DNA from: Brevibacillus sp. DP1.3A
GTDB lineage: Bacteria > Bacillota > Bacilli > Brevibacillales > Brevibacillaceae
Direction of reading: 5' to 3'
Assembly (NCBI RefSeq): GCF_013284245.2
Contig: NZ_CP085876.1
Span: 2,835,001 to 2,899,000, forward strand
DNA: 64,000 bases
Each line of letters starts with the position of its first letter. The first letter of the stretch is position 1. Positions 18,651-28,460 of this stretch are shown here, piece after piece. A model generated the notes under the pieces. That model had not been told where the DNA came from, did no database searches, and saw only the letters and a program-made list of their open reading frames with translations. Made by a program: the position numbers and the translations under genes.

Positions 18651-19877
18651 GTGAAGATTCTCGTCCAGAAGTTCGGTGGTTCTTCCTTGACGACGGAGGA
18701 TTGCCGGATGCGGGCAATCTACCATATGGAAAAAGCAATTGATGAGGGCTATGCCCTCGTCGTTGTCGTATCAGCGATGGGTCGTAAAGGTGATCCATAC
18801 GCAACTGATACACTCTTGCAGTTGGTTCGTGGTAATGGGAACCAACTGCCAAGTCGAGAAACGGATATGCTGATGCATACCGGAGAAATCATCTCTGCAA
18901 CAGTCATGTGCAGCATGCTGAATGCACGAGGAATTAAAGCAAAGATTTTGACAGGCGGTCAGGCAAATATTGTGACGAGCGACGACTTTACGAATGCACA
19001 AATCATGTCGATCGATCCAAGTCGTATTTTGCAGGACTTGCAGGAAAGTCAAGTTGTGATCGTTCCAGGATTTCAGGGACGTACAGCCGAGTGGGAAATT
19101 ACGACACTGGGGCGGGGCGGAAGCGATACGACTGCAACCGCTCTCGGTGTCGCCTTGAAGGCTGAAACGGTGGATATTTTCACCGACGTGGAAGGTATCA
19201 TGACGGCTGATCCGCGTATCGTCGAAGAAGCGCAGCGGCTCGGTATGGTGACCTACACGGAGATTTGCAACATGGCTCACCTGGGTGCAAAAGTTATTCA
19301 TCCTAGAGCGGTGGAGATCGCGATGCACGCTAACGTGCCGATTCGTGTTCGCTCTACGTTTTCGGACGACCCCGGTACACTCGTTACGACTATGCTGGAG
19401 ATCGGGAAACTGGGCTACACTGTACACGACAGAGTCGTCATGGGAATTGCTCATGTACCGAACATTACTCAGATCAAGGTCGCGAACAAAGAAGGGTCTT
19501 ACGATACACAGCTACAAGTCTTCAAAACGATGGCAACCAATAACATCAGTGTAGATTTCATCAATGTGAACCCAATGGGTGTTGCTTACACGGTCCATGA
19601 TGAAATGGGAGAAAAAGCTGCTCGCCTGTTAACGGAAATGGGATACGAGCCGCAGCTTTTGCCACATTGCGCAAAAGTGTCCGTGATTGGTGCAGGGATG
19701 ACGGGCGTGCCGGGCGTGATGGCGCGAATCGTGGAGGCACTTACGCAAGAAGACATTCAAATTCTTCAATCAGCAGACTCCCATACAACCATCTGGGTAC
19801 TCGTGCATGAAATGGATATGGTGAAGGCTGTTCGTGCGCTGCATCAGCAGTTCAACCTGCATGTTCAACATATGTAA
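18651..19877 (+). CDS. dapG: Aspartate kinase I (DapG type)
   Basis: Phosphorylates aspartate, the first step to diaminopimelate. The 408 residues start with QKFGGSSLT, the kinase signature, followed by the TDVEGIMTADPRIV region and two C-terminal ACT domains. Position after asd and before dapA matches B. subtilis DapG, the diaminopimelate-sensitive isozyme, rather than the lysine-sensitive LysC; the absence of a lysine riboswitch agrees with this. The start is GTG behind GGGGAGAGG. A second internal start, giving a separate beta subunit as in LysC, is not evident. Confidence 0.94.
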   Translation: MKILVQKFGGSSLTTEDCRMRAIYHMEKAIDEGYALVVVVSAMGRKGDPYATDTLLQLVRGNGNQLPSRETDMLMHTGEIISATVMCSMLNARGIKAKILTGGQANIVTSDDFTNAQIMSIDPSRILQDLQESQVVIVPGFQGRTAEWEITTLGRGGSDTTATALGVALKAETVDIFTDVEGIMTADPRIVEEAQRLGMVTYTEICNMAHLGAKVIHPRAVEIAMHANVPIRVRSTFSDDPGTLVTTMLEIGKLGYTVHDRVVMGIAHVPNITQIKVANKEGSYDTQLQVFKTMATNNISVDFINVNPMGVAYTVHDEMGEKAARLLTEMGYEPQLLPHCAKVSVIGAGMTGVPGVMARIVEALTQEDIQILQSADSHTTIWVLVHEMDMVKAVRALHQQFNLHVQHM

Positions 19878-19932
19878 GAGCATATCCTGACTTTAATACC
19901 TACTGATCACGATAAGAGGAGTTGGAGAGGTA

Positions 19933-20799
19933 GTGGCACGTTTTGGTCGACTGGTTACCGCTATGGTAACGCCTTTTAATGAGCAGCTACAGGTCGATTA
20001 CGATAAAACAGAGCGACTGATTGACCATTTGATTGCAAATGGTACAACTGGAATCGTACTAAGTGGTACCACGGGTGAATCACCGACTTTATCCCGTACG
20101 GAGAAGCTCGATCTTTTCCGTCATGTGGTTTCCTACGCAAAAGGAAGATGCCACATCATTGCAGGAACAGGCAGTAATGATACAGCATCAAGCATTGAGT
20201 TCACCCAAGCTGTACAATCCATTGGGGTAGACGCTGTCATGGTGGTTGCTCCTTATTACAGCAAGCCATCACAGGAAGGGCTTTACGCACACTTCAAGAC
20301 ATTATCGGAAGCGACCGAGCTACCCGTGATGCTATATAATGTGCCAGGAAGATCCGTCGTCAATATGACTGCTGAAACGACACTTCGTTTGGCGGAACTG
20401 CCTAATGTAGTTTGCATCAAGGAAGCCTCTGGCAATTTGTCGCAGATGTCGCAAATCATTGAACATGCTCCGGAAGGCTTTGAGCTGTACAGTGGTGATG
20501 ATGGCTTAACCTTGCCAATCCTGTCTATCGGGGGAGTGGGCATTGTCAGTGTGGCGAGTCACGTAGCGGGTCGCCCAATGACAGACATGATGGACGCCTT
20601 TTTTGCCGGTAACTTTACGGAGGCAGCAAGACTCCATCGCAAGCTGTTGCCGATTTTTGAAGGCCTGTTTGCCTACCCGAGCCCAGGACCGACCAAGGTT
20701 GCTTTAGAAAAGCTCGGCGTTCAAGTTGGGGGCGTTCGACTGCCTTTAGTCGAGCTGAACGAACAAGAAAAAGCATTCGTTTATTCCCTGCTTGTTTAA
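19933..20799 (+). CDS. dapA: 4-hydroxy-tetrahydrodipicolinate synthase
   Basis: Condenses pyruvate with aspartate semialdehyde. The 288 residues show the GTTGESPTLS motif near residue 45, the catalytic tyrosine in LYNVPGRS, and the Schiff-base lysine at residue 163 in CIKEASGN. The start is GTG behind GGAGAGG. It completes the dpaAB-asd-dapG-dapA set, which both feeds wall peptide synthesis and supplies the dipicolinate precursor. A terminator follows. Confidence 0.96.
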   Translation: MARFGRLVTAMVTPFNEQLQVDYDKTERLIDHLIANGTTGIVLSGTTGESPTLSRTEKLDLFRHVVSYAKGRCHIIAGTGSNDTASSIEFTQAVQSIGVDAVMVVAPYYSKPSQEGLYAHFKTLSEATELPVMLYNVPGRSVVNMTAETTLRLAELPNVVCIKEASGNLSQMSQIIEHAPEGFELYSGDDGLTLPILSIGGVGIVSVASHVAGRPMTDMMDAFFAGNFTEAARLHRKLLPIFEGLFAYPSPGPTKVALEKLGVQVGGVRLPLVELNEQEKAFVYSLLV

Positions 20800-20814
20800 C
20801 TCCATAGAAGATCA

Positions 20815-20845
20815 AGAGCCATTCCTGCCCGGGATGGCTCTTTTT
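20815..20845 (+). terminator. Intrinsic terminator after dapA
   Basis: AGAGCCATTCC pairs with GGGATGGCTCT over 11 bp with one G-T pair, followed by a T tract. It ends the dpaA-dapA unit before rnjB. Confidence 0.88.
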
Positions 20846-20847
20846 CC

Positions 20848-20877
20848 TTGTGTTCATGATTTCACTTCGGGTATAAT
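20848..20877 (+). promoter_or_regulatory. Sigma-A type promoter of rnjB
   Basis: TTGTGT at 20848-20853 and consensus TATAAT at 20872-20877, 18-base spacing, placed between the dapA terminator and rnjB. Confidence 0.6.
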
Positions 20878-20944
20878 AAGAACAAGTGATTTGGGGCGGT
20901 TTTTTTGAGTGGACATGACAACTAAATATAGGAGGTTACACGTT

Positions 20945-22621
20945 TTGGCAAAGTCGAATCACTCTGTTCTCGTTTTCGCCCTGGGCGGAGTCGGCGAAAT
21001 TGGGAAGAATATGTACGTGGTACAAAGCGGTGACGACATCGTAGTGATTGATGCCGGATTGAAGTTCCCAGAAGAGGAAATGCTGGGGATTGATATGGTT
21101 ATTCCGGATATCACCTACTTGGAAGAACATCGCGACAAGGTTCGGGGTATTATTATTACGCATGGACATGAAGACCACATCGGCGGCCTCAGCTACGTGC
21201 TGAAGCATTTGAAAGTCCCGGTTTATGCGACAAAACTTACCCTTGGTTTAATTGATGCAAAGTTAAAAGAAGCGGGCATCCTAAACGAAACAAAACGCGT
21301 ATTGATCAACAGCGACTCGGAAGTCGTTCTCGGAAAGATGAAGGCGACCTTTTTCCGCGTAAACCACAGCATCCCGGATTGTGTAGGGGTATGCCTGGAT
21401 ACGCCAGAAGGTTACATCGTTCATACAGGAGACTTCAAGTTCGATCAAACACCTGTTAACAATCAGGTAGCTGATCTGGCAAAAATGGCGATGATCGGTG
21501 ACAGAGGCGTTTTGTGCTTGCTCTCTGACAGTACGAATGCAGAACGGCCTGGATTTACCGGATCGGAACGCTCAGTAGGCAAAGCACTCATGGATGTGTT
21601 CAGCAAAGCATCTGGACGTATTGTTGTTTCTACGTTTGCATCAAATGTTCACCGCATTCAACAAGTGGTGGACGCTGCAGCACAGTTCAACCGTAAATTG
21701 ACGGTTGTCGGCCGGAGCATGCAAAATGTGATTAATATCAGCAGAGACTTAGGATACTTGTTGGTCCCTGAGGGCTTGATTGTTGAGATCGATGAAATCA
21801 ACAAATTGCCTGCTGAACAAGTCGTTATATTATCAACTGGAAGCCAAGGAGAGCCTATGTCCGCGCTCACTCGGATGGCCCGATCCGCCCATCGGAAAAT
21901 TGACATCCTTCCAGGGGATACAGTTATTATTGCAGCCACTCCCATTCCAGGGAATGAAAAATACGTGGCGCGTACAATTGATCAATTATCGCGCATTGGT
22001 GCAGATGTCATTTATGGTGGCCATGGACCTAACGGAACCGTCCACGTCTCCGGTCATGGTAGCCAAGAAGAATTGCGCCTGATGCTTAACCTAATGAAGC
22101 CTAAGTACTTTATTCCTGTTCACGGTGAATATCGCATGCTGAAAACGCATGCCTTACTTGCTGAACAGGTTGGCATTCCTGAAGAAAACTCGTTCTTGCT
22201 GGATAACGGCGATACAGTTGAATTCTCAGGGGGCAAGGCCCGTTACGGTGGAAAAGTCCATGCTGGCAACGTTTTGATTGACGGCTTGGGCGTTGGTGAT
22301 GTAGGAAACATCGTGCTTAGAGATCGCAAATTACTGTCACAAGATGGCATACTGGTAGTTGTCGTTACACTCAGCAAACAAAATGGCACGATTTTGTCAG
22401 GTCCAGACATCATTTCTCGCGGTTTCGTCTACGTGCGTGAATCCGAAGAGTTGCTGGATGAGGCAAATCGCATAGTGACCCAAACACTTGTCAAATGCAT
22501 GGAAGAAAATGTGAATGAGTGGTCTTCACTGAAAAATAACGTAAAAGAGTCATTAGGCCGTTATCTGTACGAGCAAACGCGCAGACGTCCGATGATCTTG
22601 CCGATTATCATGGAAGTGTAG
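20945..22621 (+). CDS. rnjB: Ribonuclease J2-type (RnjB) beta-CASP metallo-beta-lactamase nuclease
   Basis: RNA-processing and decay nuclease of 558 residues. Beta-lactamase part: HGHEDH at residues 73-78, HSIPDCVG and HTGDFKFDQTP; beta-CASP part: LLSDSTNAERPG and VHVSGHGSQEE; the C-terminus ends PIIMEV. Location after dapA and the C-terminal sequence match B. subtilis RnjB. The start is TTG 20945, 9 bases after AGGAGG; an in-frame GTG at 20909 has no site of its own. Unlike B. subtilis J2, the metal-binding motif is complete, so catalytic activity is likely. J1 versus J2 naming rests on gene order and overall similarity. Confidence 0.9.
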   Translation: MAKSNHSVLVFALGGVGEIGKNMYVVQSGDDIVVIDAGLKFPEEEMLGIDMVIPDITYLEEHRDKVRGIIITHGHEDHIGGLSYVLKHLKVPVYATKLTLGLIDAKLKEAGILNETKRVLINSDSEVVLGKMKATFFRVNHSIPDCVGVCLDTPEGYIVHTGDFKFDQTPVNNQVADLAKMAMIGDRGVLCLLSDSTNAERPGFTGSERSVGKALMDVFSKASGRIVVSTFASNVHRIQQVVDAAAQFNRKLTVVGRSMQNVINISRDLGYLLVPEGLIVEIDEINKLPAEQVVILSTGSQGEPMSALTRMARSAHRKIDILPGDTVIIAATPIPGNEKYVARTIDQLSRIGADVIYGGHGPNGTVHVSGHGSQEELRLMLNLMKPKYFIPVHGEYRMLKTHALLAEQVGIPEENSFLLDNGDTVEFSGGKARYGGKVHAGNVLIDGLGVGDVGNIVLRDRKLLSQDGILVVVVTLSKQNGTILSGPDIISRGFVYVRESEELLDEANRIVTQTLVKCMEENVNEWSSLKNNVKESLGRYLYEQTRRRPMILPIIMEV

Positions 22622-22636
22622 GATCACTTGATAAAG

Positions 22637-22677
22637 AGCTGGAAACCCTTTTGATGAAGGGTTTCTGGCTTTTTTTG
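22637..22677 (+). terminator. Intrinsic terminator after rnjB
   Basis: GAAACCCTT and AAGGGTTTC form a 9-bp stem with a TTGATG loop, extended outward by AGC/GCT, then a run of seven T. Confidence 0.88.
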
Positions 22678-22744
22678 GCTTTGTGGGCGCATGATTTTTC
22701 CTCCCCTTATCCATACTACAGAGGAAAGTGAGGGAGGATCATCC

Positions 22745-23569
22745 ATGCCGAATCAACAATTTAACGATTTTTTAAATAGGCGGCCGTTTGCAAGCACAGA
22801 GGTAAATAGTAAGGAATCCCAACCACAATCACCAACTGATGATCAGGAGCCTGCTGCTTCGCCGCCATCTGAAGCACCTGCACAAGAAGATCCGAAGAAA
22901 AAACTGCTCGATTCCATTACGCAACTGGGTCAGACAAACGTCCCACAGCTCGAAAGCAATATTTATTGTATGACCATCATCGGACAAGTAGAAGGGCATA
23001 TTCAGCTTCCTCCTCAAAATAAGACGACCAAATACGAGCACCTCATCCCTCAATTGGTTGCGGCAGAACAAAACAGCAAAATAGAGGGCGTGCTCGTTAT
23101 TTTGAATACGGTTGGTGGGGATGTGGAAGCGGGCTTGGCGATTGCGGAAATGGTATCGTCCTTGTCCAAACCGGTAGTCACACTCGTACTCGGCGGTGGT
23201 CATAGTATTGGTGTGCCAATCGCTGTAGCCGGTTCGTACTCATTTATTGCAGAAACCGCTACAATGACGATTCACCCGATCCGCTTGACGGGTCTTGTGA
23301 TTGGTGTACCGCAAACGTTTGAGTACTTGGATAAAATGCAAGATCGTGTGGTTAGCTTCATTTCCCGTCACTCCAATGTCTCGGAACAAAAGTTCCGTGA
23401 GCTCATGACCCGAACAGGTGAATTGACACGAGACATCGGAACCAATGTGATTGGCGTAGATGCAGTTAAATACGGTTTGATTGATGAAGTCGGCGGCCTT
23501 GGTAGTGCGCTGAAAAAGCTGAACGAACTGATCAAAGCGCAAAAAGGCGAGGAGAGTGTACTCCAATGA
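22745..23569 (+). CDS. tepA: ClpP-fold protease TepA (translocation-enhancing protein)
   Basis: Cytoplasmic serine protease-like protein of the ClpP/crotonase fold, 274 residues. After a charged, proline-rich N-terminal region of about 60 residues comes the ClpP core with [15 protein letters not shown] and the putative nucleophile in [11 protein letters not shown] near residue 160, then [11 protein letters not shown]. In B. subtilis it is needed for efficient preprotein translocation and affects spore outgrowth. ATG 22745 follows GAGGGAGGAT. The stop overlaps ylzJ. Confidence 0.92.
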   Translation: MPNQQFNDFLNRRPFASTEVNSKESQPQSPTDDQEPAASPPSEAPAQEDPKKKLLDSITQLGQTNVPQLESNIYCMTIIGQVEGHIQLPPQNKTTKYEHLIPQLVAAEQNSKIEGVLVILNTVGGDVEAGLAIAEMVSSLSKPVVTLVLGGGHSIGVPIAVAGSYSFIAETATMTIHPIRLTGLVIGVPQTFEYLDKMQDRVVSFISRHSNVSEQKFRELMTRTGELTRDIGTNVIGVDAVKYGLIDEVGGLGSALKKLNELIKAQKGEESVLQ

Positions 23570-23796
23570 TCTTATACTCCATCATTCCGATGGAAACGGT
23601 TTTTGAGAACATGGAGCAAGTGGAGAAACAAGAGCTGAAAGAGATCGCGGTGGGTCATGCCACGATGCTCATTGAGCAAACCGGACCGTTTGAAGGAAAA
23701 ATCGTCAGGCTGATTAGTCCAGATCCGCAAGACTACCTGAAGGAGCAGTACGCACCCGGACAAAAAATTCAGTTTCAACCTGAATGGCTCGCCTAA
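23566..23796 (+). CDS. ylzJ: YlzJ-like small protein
   Basis: A 76-residue protein beginning [12 protein letters not shown], typical of the YlzJ family, which follows tepA in Bacillales. It overlaps the tepA stop as ATGA, so the two are co-translated. No functional domain or catalytic motif is visible. Its function is unknown. Confidence 0.85.
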   Translation: MILYSIIPMETVFENMEQVEKQELKEIAVGHATMLIEQTGPFEGKIVRLISPDPQDYLKEQYAPGQKIQFQPEWLA

Positions 23797-23848
23797 GAAG
23801 TCCTGTATTTCTATGAATTTCCTGTGTTATACTAGTGATGTACGAACA

Positions 23849-23878
23849 GCAGCCGAACACGCGACGGCTGCCTTTTTT
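23849..23878 (+). terminator. Intrinsic terminator between ylzJ and spoIIIE
   Basis: GCAGCCG and CGGCTGC form a 7-bp stem with a nine-base loop and six T. A TATACT at 23828-23833 lies only 15 bases upstream, so a transcript starting there would meet this hairpin early. It ends the tepA unit and could also attenuate spoIIIE. Confidence 0.8.
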
Positions 23879-23925
23879 ACCATTACGGTATATAACGAGT
23901 GTAATGACGAGGAGGAGGCGTGCCA

Positions 23926-26298
23926 TTGAGTAGGAGAAAAAAAGAGCGTTCACAAGCGGCATTGGCCTCAGTTGTCAAAATAGAGCTGCTGGGACTTCTC
24001 ATCATCGTTCTGTCCTTGATCGGGCTTTTGGAGAGTGGATGGCTGGGCAAAAATGTACTGGCGCTTCTATTTCGGTTTATTGCGGGTTCATGGGATTTCA
24101 TCATTCCTGTTCTGCTAATCGGTATGGCCATACATATGATGTTTACGAGAAAGTCACCGAAGCTTACTTACCGCGTCTTAGGGATAGCTCTCATTGGTGT
24201 GGCGATTTTGACCTGGGATCACATGATTCTATACAAACAAATTACCGCAGATGGAAAATTTGCAGAGCAGAGCATCATTAAGGTTACATGGGACAGAATT
24301 TGGCTCGATCATGGTCAGAAAGTGTCCACCACCGGGGTAGGCGGAGGAATGATCGGTGCCCTGTTTTTTGCCGTAACCAATGGTCTTGTTGGAACAATTG
24401 GTACTGGTCTCGTGATTGTTTTCCTTTTCCTTGTGGGACTGATGTTTCTGTTCAATCTTTCTTATGTAAACATTTTGATGTTTGCCAAGGACAAGCTCGC
24501 TATGTTTTACGGAAAGGCGAAAGATACAGTGAAGGACTCTGTACAGCTTTTGCAGGAAGAAAACGAGAAGCGAAAGAAAGAAGCAAAGGAAGCCGAAGGG
24601 GCTCGCAAGCAAAAACAATCGGAGGCAGAGAGCGAGGCCATCGCAGTTACTGCGTTGAAAGAGCAAAAATCTCATCCACAGCCTGCTATTCAGGAGGAAG
24701 AAGTCCAGAAACCAAACGCCCCGTTAATACGTGATTTTACAGATCGCATTGCATTGGATGAGGATGAGGAAAAGGTTGATCCTAGTCATCAAGCGAGAGC
24801 TGCACAACCGAAAACGAATCAGGAAATTACGTTTGCGCTTGAAGGAGAAGAAGAAATCTTCGGTACACTAGATACTGAAGAAGAACAGAACACTATACCG
24901 TATGAGCTCCCAAGTCTGCAAATGCTCGCAAGACCAAAAGCGAGTTCAACAGGTAAAGACGTCGATCATACCTCAAATGCGGCAAAATTAGTGCAGACAC
25001 TGAAGAGCTTTGGGGTCAATGCAACGGTTTCCGAAGTACATCGCGGACCAGCTGTTACACGCTATGAAGTTCAGCCTGCTACAGGAGTAAAAGTAAGCAG
25101 GATTGTCAGCTTGACGGATGACCTTGCTTTGGCATTGGCGGCAAAAGATATCCGGATTGAGGCACCAATCCCAGGAAAATCAGCCATCGGGATCGAGGTT
25201 CCGAACTCGGAGGTAGCGGTCGTATCACTACGAGAAGTGCTGGAAGCCTCCGAGTATCAAGATGCGCCAGGGAAGCTTACCGTTGCTCTTGGCAGGGATA
25301 TTTCCGGAGAGCCGATCGTAGCAGATTTGACCAAAATGCCCCATTTGCTCGTAGCGGGTGCGACGGGAAGCGGAAAATCAGTATGCATTAACGGATTGAT
25401 CATGAGTATTTTGTTCAAGGCCAAACCAGAAGAAGTCAAGCTGATGATGGTTGACCCGAAAATGGTGGAACTGAATGTGTACAACGGAATTCCACATTTG
25501 TTGGCTCCTGTTGTTACTGACCCGAGAAGGGCTTCTGTTGCATTGAAAAAGGTCGTGGCCGAGATGGAGCGGCGTTATAACTTGTTTGCCAAAACAGGGA
25601 GCCGCAATATTGAAATGTACAATGCGCAAGTGGAAGGGACGCCACTTCCCTATATTGTCGTCATCGTCGATGAGCTTGCGGACTTGATGATGGTAGCGCC
25701 GGGAGAAGTGGAGGATGCGATTTGTCGACTCGCGCAAATGGCTCGTGCTTCCGGGATTCATCTCATCATCGCGACACAACGTCCTTCCGTAGATGTCATT
25801 ACGGGTGTGATCAAGGCAAATATCCCTTCCCGCATTGCTTTTGGGGTATCTTCGATGGCTGACTCCAGAACAATTCTGGATATGGGAGGAGCAGAAAAGC
25901 TTCTCGGAAGAGGGGACATGCTTTCGCTTCCGATGGGGGCATCCAAGCCGACTCGTGTTCAAGGAGCCTTTGTATCTGACAAGGAAGTAGAAGAAGTCGT
26001 TCGTTTTGTGAAAGAACAGCAAGAAGCTCGCTACAATGAAGAAATGATCCCCGGTGACGTGCAGGAGGAACAGCAGCCAGTCGTGGATGATGAACTGTAC
26101 GATCAAGCTGTCCAAATCGTTTCTGAAGCCCAAACGGCATCAGCATCCTTGTTGCAGCGTCGTCTCCGCGTCGGTTATACGCGAGCGGCACGATTGATTG
26201 ATATGATGGAAGCCCAAGGAATAGTCGGTCCTTATGAGGGAAGCAAGCCTCGTGAGGTTCGTCTGCCACGTCCGTCCATAGAAAGTAATATTTCATAG
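23926..26298 (+). CDS. spoIIIE: FtsK/SpoIIIE-type DNA translocase
   Basis: Membrane-anchored ATPase that pumps chromosomal DNA through the division or sporulation septum. The 790 residues include four N-terminal membrane segments (to about residue 180), a charged linker, the motor domain with Walker [12 protein letters not shown] near residue 477 and Walker [11 protein letters not shown], and a C-terminal gamma winged helix ([15 protein letters not shown]) that reads SRS/KOPS polarity sites. The start is TTG 23926, about 8 bases after GAGGAGGAGG; the in-frame GTG at 23920 is too close to that site. Position after tepA-ylzJ and before ymfC matches Bacillus spoIIIE. Confidence 0.94.
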   Translation: MSRRKKERSQAALASVVKIELLGLLIIVLSLIGLLESGWLGKNVLALLFRFIAGSWDFIIPVLLIGMAIHMMFTRKSPKLTYRVLGIALIGVAILTWDHMILYKQITADGKFAEQSIIKVTWDRIWLDHGQKVSTTGVGGGMIGALFFAVTNGLVGTIGTGLVIVFLFLVGLMFLFNLSYVNILMFAKDKLAMFYGKAKDTVKDSVQLLQEENEKRKKEAKEAEGARKQKQSEAESEAIAVTALKEQKSHPQPAIQEEEVQKPNAPLIRDFTDRIALDEDEEKVDPSHQARAAQPKTNQEITFALEGEEEIFGTLDTEEEQNTIPYELPSLQMLARPKASSTGKDVDHTSNAAKLVQTLKSFGVNATVSEVHRGPAVTRYEVQPATGVKVSRIVSLTDDLALALAAKDIRIEAPIPGKSAIGIEVPNSEVAVVSLREVLEASEYQDAPGKLTVALGRDISGEPIVADLTKMPHLLVAGATGSGKSVCINGLIMSILFKAKPEEVKLMMVDPKMVELNVYNGIPHLLAPVVTDPRRASVALKKVVAEMERRYNLFAKTGSRNIEMYNAQVEGTPLPYIVVIVDELADLMMVAPGEVEDAICRLAQMARASGIHLIIATQRPSVDVITGVIKANIPSRIAFGVSSMADSRTILDMGGAEKLLGRGDMLSLPMGASKPTRVQGAFVSDKEVEEVVRFVKEQQEARYNEEMIPGDVQEEQQPVVDDELYDQAVQIVSEAQTASASLLQRRLRVGYTRAARLIDMMEAQGIVGPYEGSKPREVRLPRPSIESNIS

Positions 26299-26302
26299 AG
26301 TG

Positions 26303-26340
26303 AGACCTTGCCAGCTTTTGTATTGGCAGGGTCTTTTTTC
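26303..26340 (+). terminator. Intrinsic terminator after spoIIIE
   Basis: AGACCTTGCCA pairs with TGGCAGGGTCT (one G-T pair) over 11 bp, then TTTTTT. Confidence 0.87.
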
Positions 26341-26405
26341 CTATTTTAGTAGAAAAATCCCTGTCGAAATTAATCATTTTGCATTATTATTCATAAATAT
26401 TTGGC

Positions 26406-26434
26406 TTGCATGATACTCGCCCCTCATGTAAAAT
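26406..26434 (+). promoter_or_regulatory. Promoter of the ymfC-nup unit
   Basis: TTGCAT at 26406-26411 and TAAAAT at 26429-26434 have 17-base spacing, in the 240-base gap after the spoIIIE terminator. About 100 bases of leader follow before the regulator gene. No operator could be defined by eye. Confidence 0.6.
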
Positions 26435-26537
26435 TTCTAAGAGATTGACGGAAATTGTTGTTATTAAGTCTCATACGAATCAGAGGTCTGACGTCCTACC
26501 TGTTGGGATGGCTGAAGGACAGCAGGAGTGAATGATG

Positions 26538-27263
26538 ATGAGCATCAAAGGGAATGTTCGATCACTGTTTCTCTTGGTAATGGACAAGATCAAGAGTGAT
26601 ATCGAAACCGGACTTCTTCGTCCTGGTGAACGCCTCCCTTCTGAAGCCGAACTATCTAAACAGCTTGGTGTAAGCAGGGCGACGCTTCGCGAGGCACTCC
26701 GACTTCTTGAGGAAGAGAAGATTGTCATTCGTAGACACGGTGTAGGTACCTTTATTAATTCAAAGCCTGTTTTTTCAGGCGGGATTGGGGAACTCTTTAG
26801 TGTGACGGATGCAATCGAGCGCCAAGGATATACGGCAGGAACCTTGATCCTGAAAACATCCTTTGGCGAATCTGCTGAAGAAGAGAGGAAGCGGCTAGCC
26901 TTAAATCCGGGTGAAGGCGTTCTCATAGTAGAGCGAATTCGAACGGCTGATGGTGAGCCAGTGGTTTATTGTGTGGACCGCATTCCTGCACATCTGGTGC
27001 CCGGGGGCTATGCGGCAAGTGGAGAGTCTATCTTCAAATGGCTGGAGAGCGTAACAGGGGTAAGGATCGCATACGCAGTAGCCGATATTGAACCCATGGG
27101 CTACAATGAAAAGGTTTCCAACCTGCTGCACTGCGATAAATCTGCTCCCATGCTCTTGCTCAAACAGATTCATTACGACGAAAGTGAAAAGCCAGTGCTA
27201 TACTCCCATAATTACTTCAGGGCTGACAAAATTCACTTTCATGTCGTACGGAGACGGTTGTAA
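26538..27263 (+). CDS. ymfC: GntR/HutC family transcriptional regulator (YmfC-like)
   Basis: A 241-residue regulator: N-terminal winged helix-turn-helix (RLPSEAELSKQLGVSRATLR near residues 34-55) followed by a UTRA/HutC effector-binding domain. Three ATG codons lie in frame at 26532, 26535 and 26538; the last has the best spacing (9 bases) from GCAGGAG and matches the family MSIK start. The nup transporter begins 57 bases after the stop with no terminator between, so the regulator probably controls the transporter and itself. The effector is unknown; a nucleoside-related ligand is inference. Confidence 0.88.
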   Translation: MSIKGNVRSLFLLVMDKIKSDIETGLLRPGERLPSEAELSKQLGVSRATLREALRLLEEEKIVIRRHGVGTFINSKPVFSGGIGELFSVTDAIERQGYTAGTLILKTSFGESAEEERKRLALNPGEGVLIVERIRTADGEPVVYCVDRIPAHLVPGGYAASGESIFKWLESVTGVRIAYAVADIEPMGYNEKVSNLLHCDKSAPMLLLKQIHYDESEKPVLYSHNYFRADKIHFHVVRRRL

Positions 27264-27320
27264 CTGTGGGGGCAACCTCACTCAACAATTTCATCAACTA
27301 AAAACAGGGGGTAATCTCAG

Positions 27321-28367
27321 ATGAAGAAAGTTCTATCCGTGCTTTCTGTGGCAACACTCAGCCTGTCGCTCGTTCTCGCTGGCTGCGGAAGCAAACCAGA
27401 AGCACAGCCTCAAGGCCAAACTGGTAGCAATGGAGGCGCTCCAGCCGCTAAAGCTATCAAAGTAGGTATGGTTACAGACGTTGGCGGTGTAAACGACAAC
27501 TCCTTTAACCAGAGTGCTTGGGAAGGGCTGCAAAAACTCCAAACCGATTTGAATCTCCCGAAAGAAAACGTAAACTATCTGCAATCAAAATCAGATGCTG
27601 ACTATGTACCAAACCTGACTCAATTCGTAAAAGACGGTTGGGATCTGACTTGGGGTATCGGCTTCCTGATGGGTGACCACCTGAAAAAAGTAGCAGATGA
27701 AAACAAAGACGCAAAATTGGCGATCATCGACGCTGAAGTAGATGCTCCTAACGTAGCATCTGTACTCTTTAAAGAGCATGAAGGCTCCTTCCTCGCTGGG
27801 GTAGTTGCAGCGAAAATGACCAAAACGAAAAAGGTTGGTTTCGTGGGTGGCGTTGACATCCCGGTAATCAAACGTTTTGATCTTGGTTTCGAAGCGGGTG
27901 TAAAAGCTGTTGATCCAAGCATTCAAGTAGTGAAAGTTTACACGGGTGCTTTTGATAAACCAGACATGGGTAAATCTACGGCTTCCTCCATGTACGGTCA
28001 AGGTGTGGACATCATCTTCCACGCTTCCGGCGGTACAGGCGACGGTGTGTTCAACGAAGCAAAAGACCGTAAAGCTAAAGGCGAGAACGTATGGGTAATC
28101 GGTGTTGACAAAGACCAGTCCCTGACTTTCGGCGACGAGATCACATTGACTTCCATGGTAAAACGTGTTGACGAAGCAGTTATTCGTGTAGCGAAAGACT
28201 TGTCTGAGGGTAAATTCAAAGGCGGAGTACAATGGCTCGGACTGGCTGAAAACGGTGTAGGTCTGGCTGACACTTCCACGAAAAACGTTCCTGAAGACGT
28301 ACTGAAGCTGGTTGAAGAATACAAGCAAAAAATCGTTAAAGGCGAAATCACAGTTCCTGACAAGTAA
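27321..28367 (+). CDS. nupN: BMP-family substrate-binding lipoprotein of a nucleoside ABC transporter
   Basis: Extracytoplasmic binding protein of 348 residues with a lipoprotein signal; the lipobox LVLAGC gives cysteine 22 as the anchor, followed by a Gly/Gln-rich spacer. The Bmp/PnrA domain shows VGMVTDVGGVNDNSFNQ near residue 48 and the GFVGG and HASGGTGDGVF stretches. PnrA-type proteins bind purine nucleosides, and B. subtilis NupN serves guanosine uptake. It is the first transporter gene, separated from nupO by a strong hairpin. Confidence 0.93.
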   Translation: MKKVLSVLSVATLSLSLVLAGCGSKPEAQPQGQTGSNGGAPAAKAIKVGMVTDVGGVNDNSFNQSAWEGLQKLQTDLNLPKENVNYLQSKSDADYVPNLTQFVKDGWDLTWGIGFLMGDHLKKVADENKDAKLAIIDAEVDAPNVASVLFKEHEGSFLAGVVAAKMTKTKKVGFVGGVDIPVIKRFDLGFEAGVKAVDPSIQVVKVYTGAFDKPDMGKSTASSMYGQGVDIIFHASGGTGDGVFNEAKDRKAKGENVWVIGVDKDQSLTFGDEITLTSMVKRVDEAVIRVAKDLSEGKFKGGVQWLGLAENGVGLADTSTKNVPEDVLKLVEEYKQKIVKGEITVPDK

Positions 28368-28384
28368 AAACTAAGGAAGCTGCA

Positions 28385-28423
28385 AAAGGACAAGGCTGGT
28401 TCGAGCTACTGGCCTTGTCCTTT
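28385..28423 (+). other. Intercistronic hairpin between nupN and nupO
   Basis: AAAGGACAAGGC and GCCTTGTCCTTT form a perfect 12-bp stem with a 15-base loop, 18 bases after the nupN stop. The 3' side ends TTTA, so the T tract is weak. Such elements usually reduce read-through or protect the upstream mRNA, raising binding-protein levels above the membrane components. Confidence 0.75.
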
Positions 28424-28460
28424 ACCTTCACAATAGACCCAAAAAATGGGGTGAGCATGC

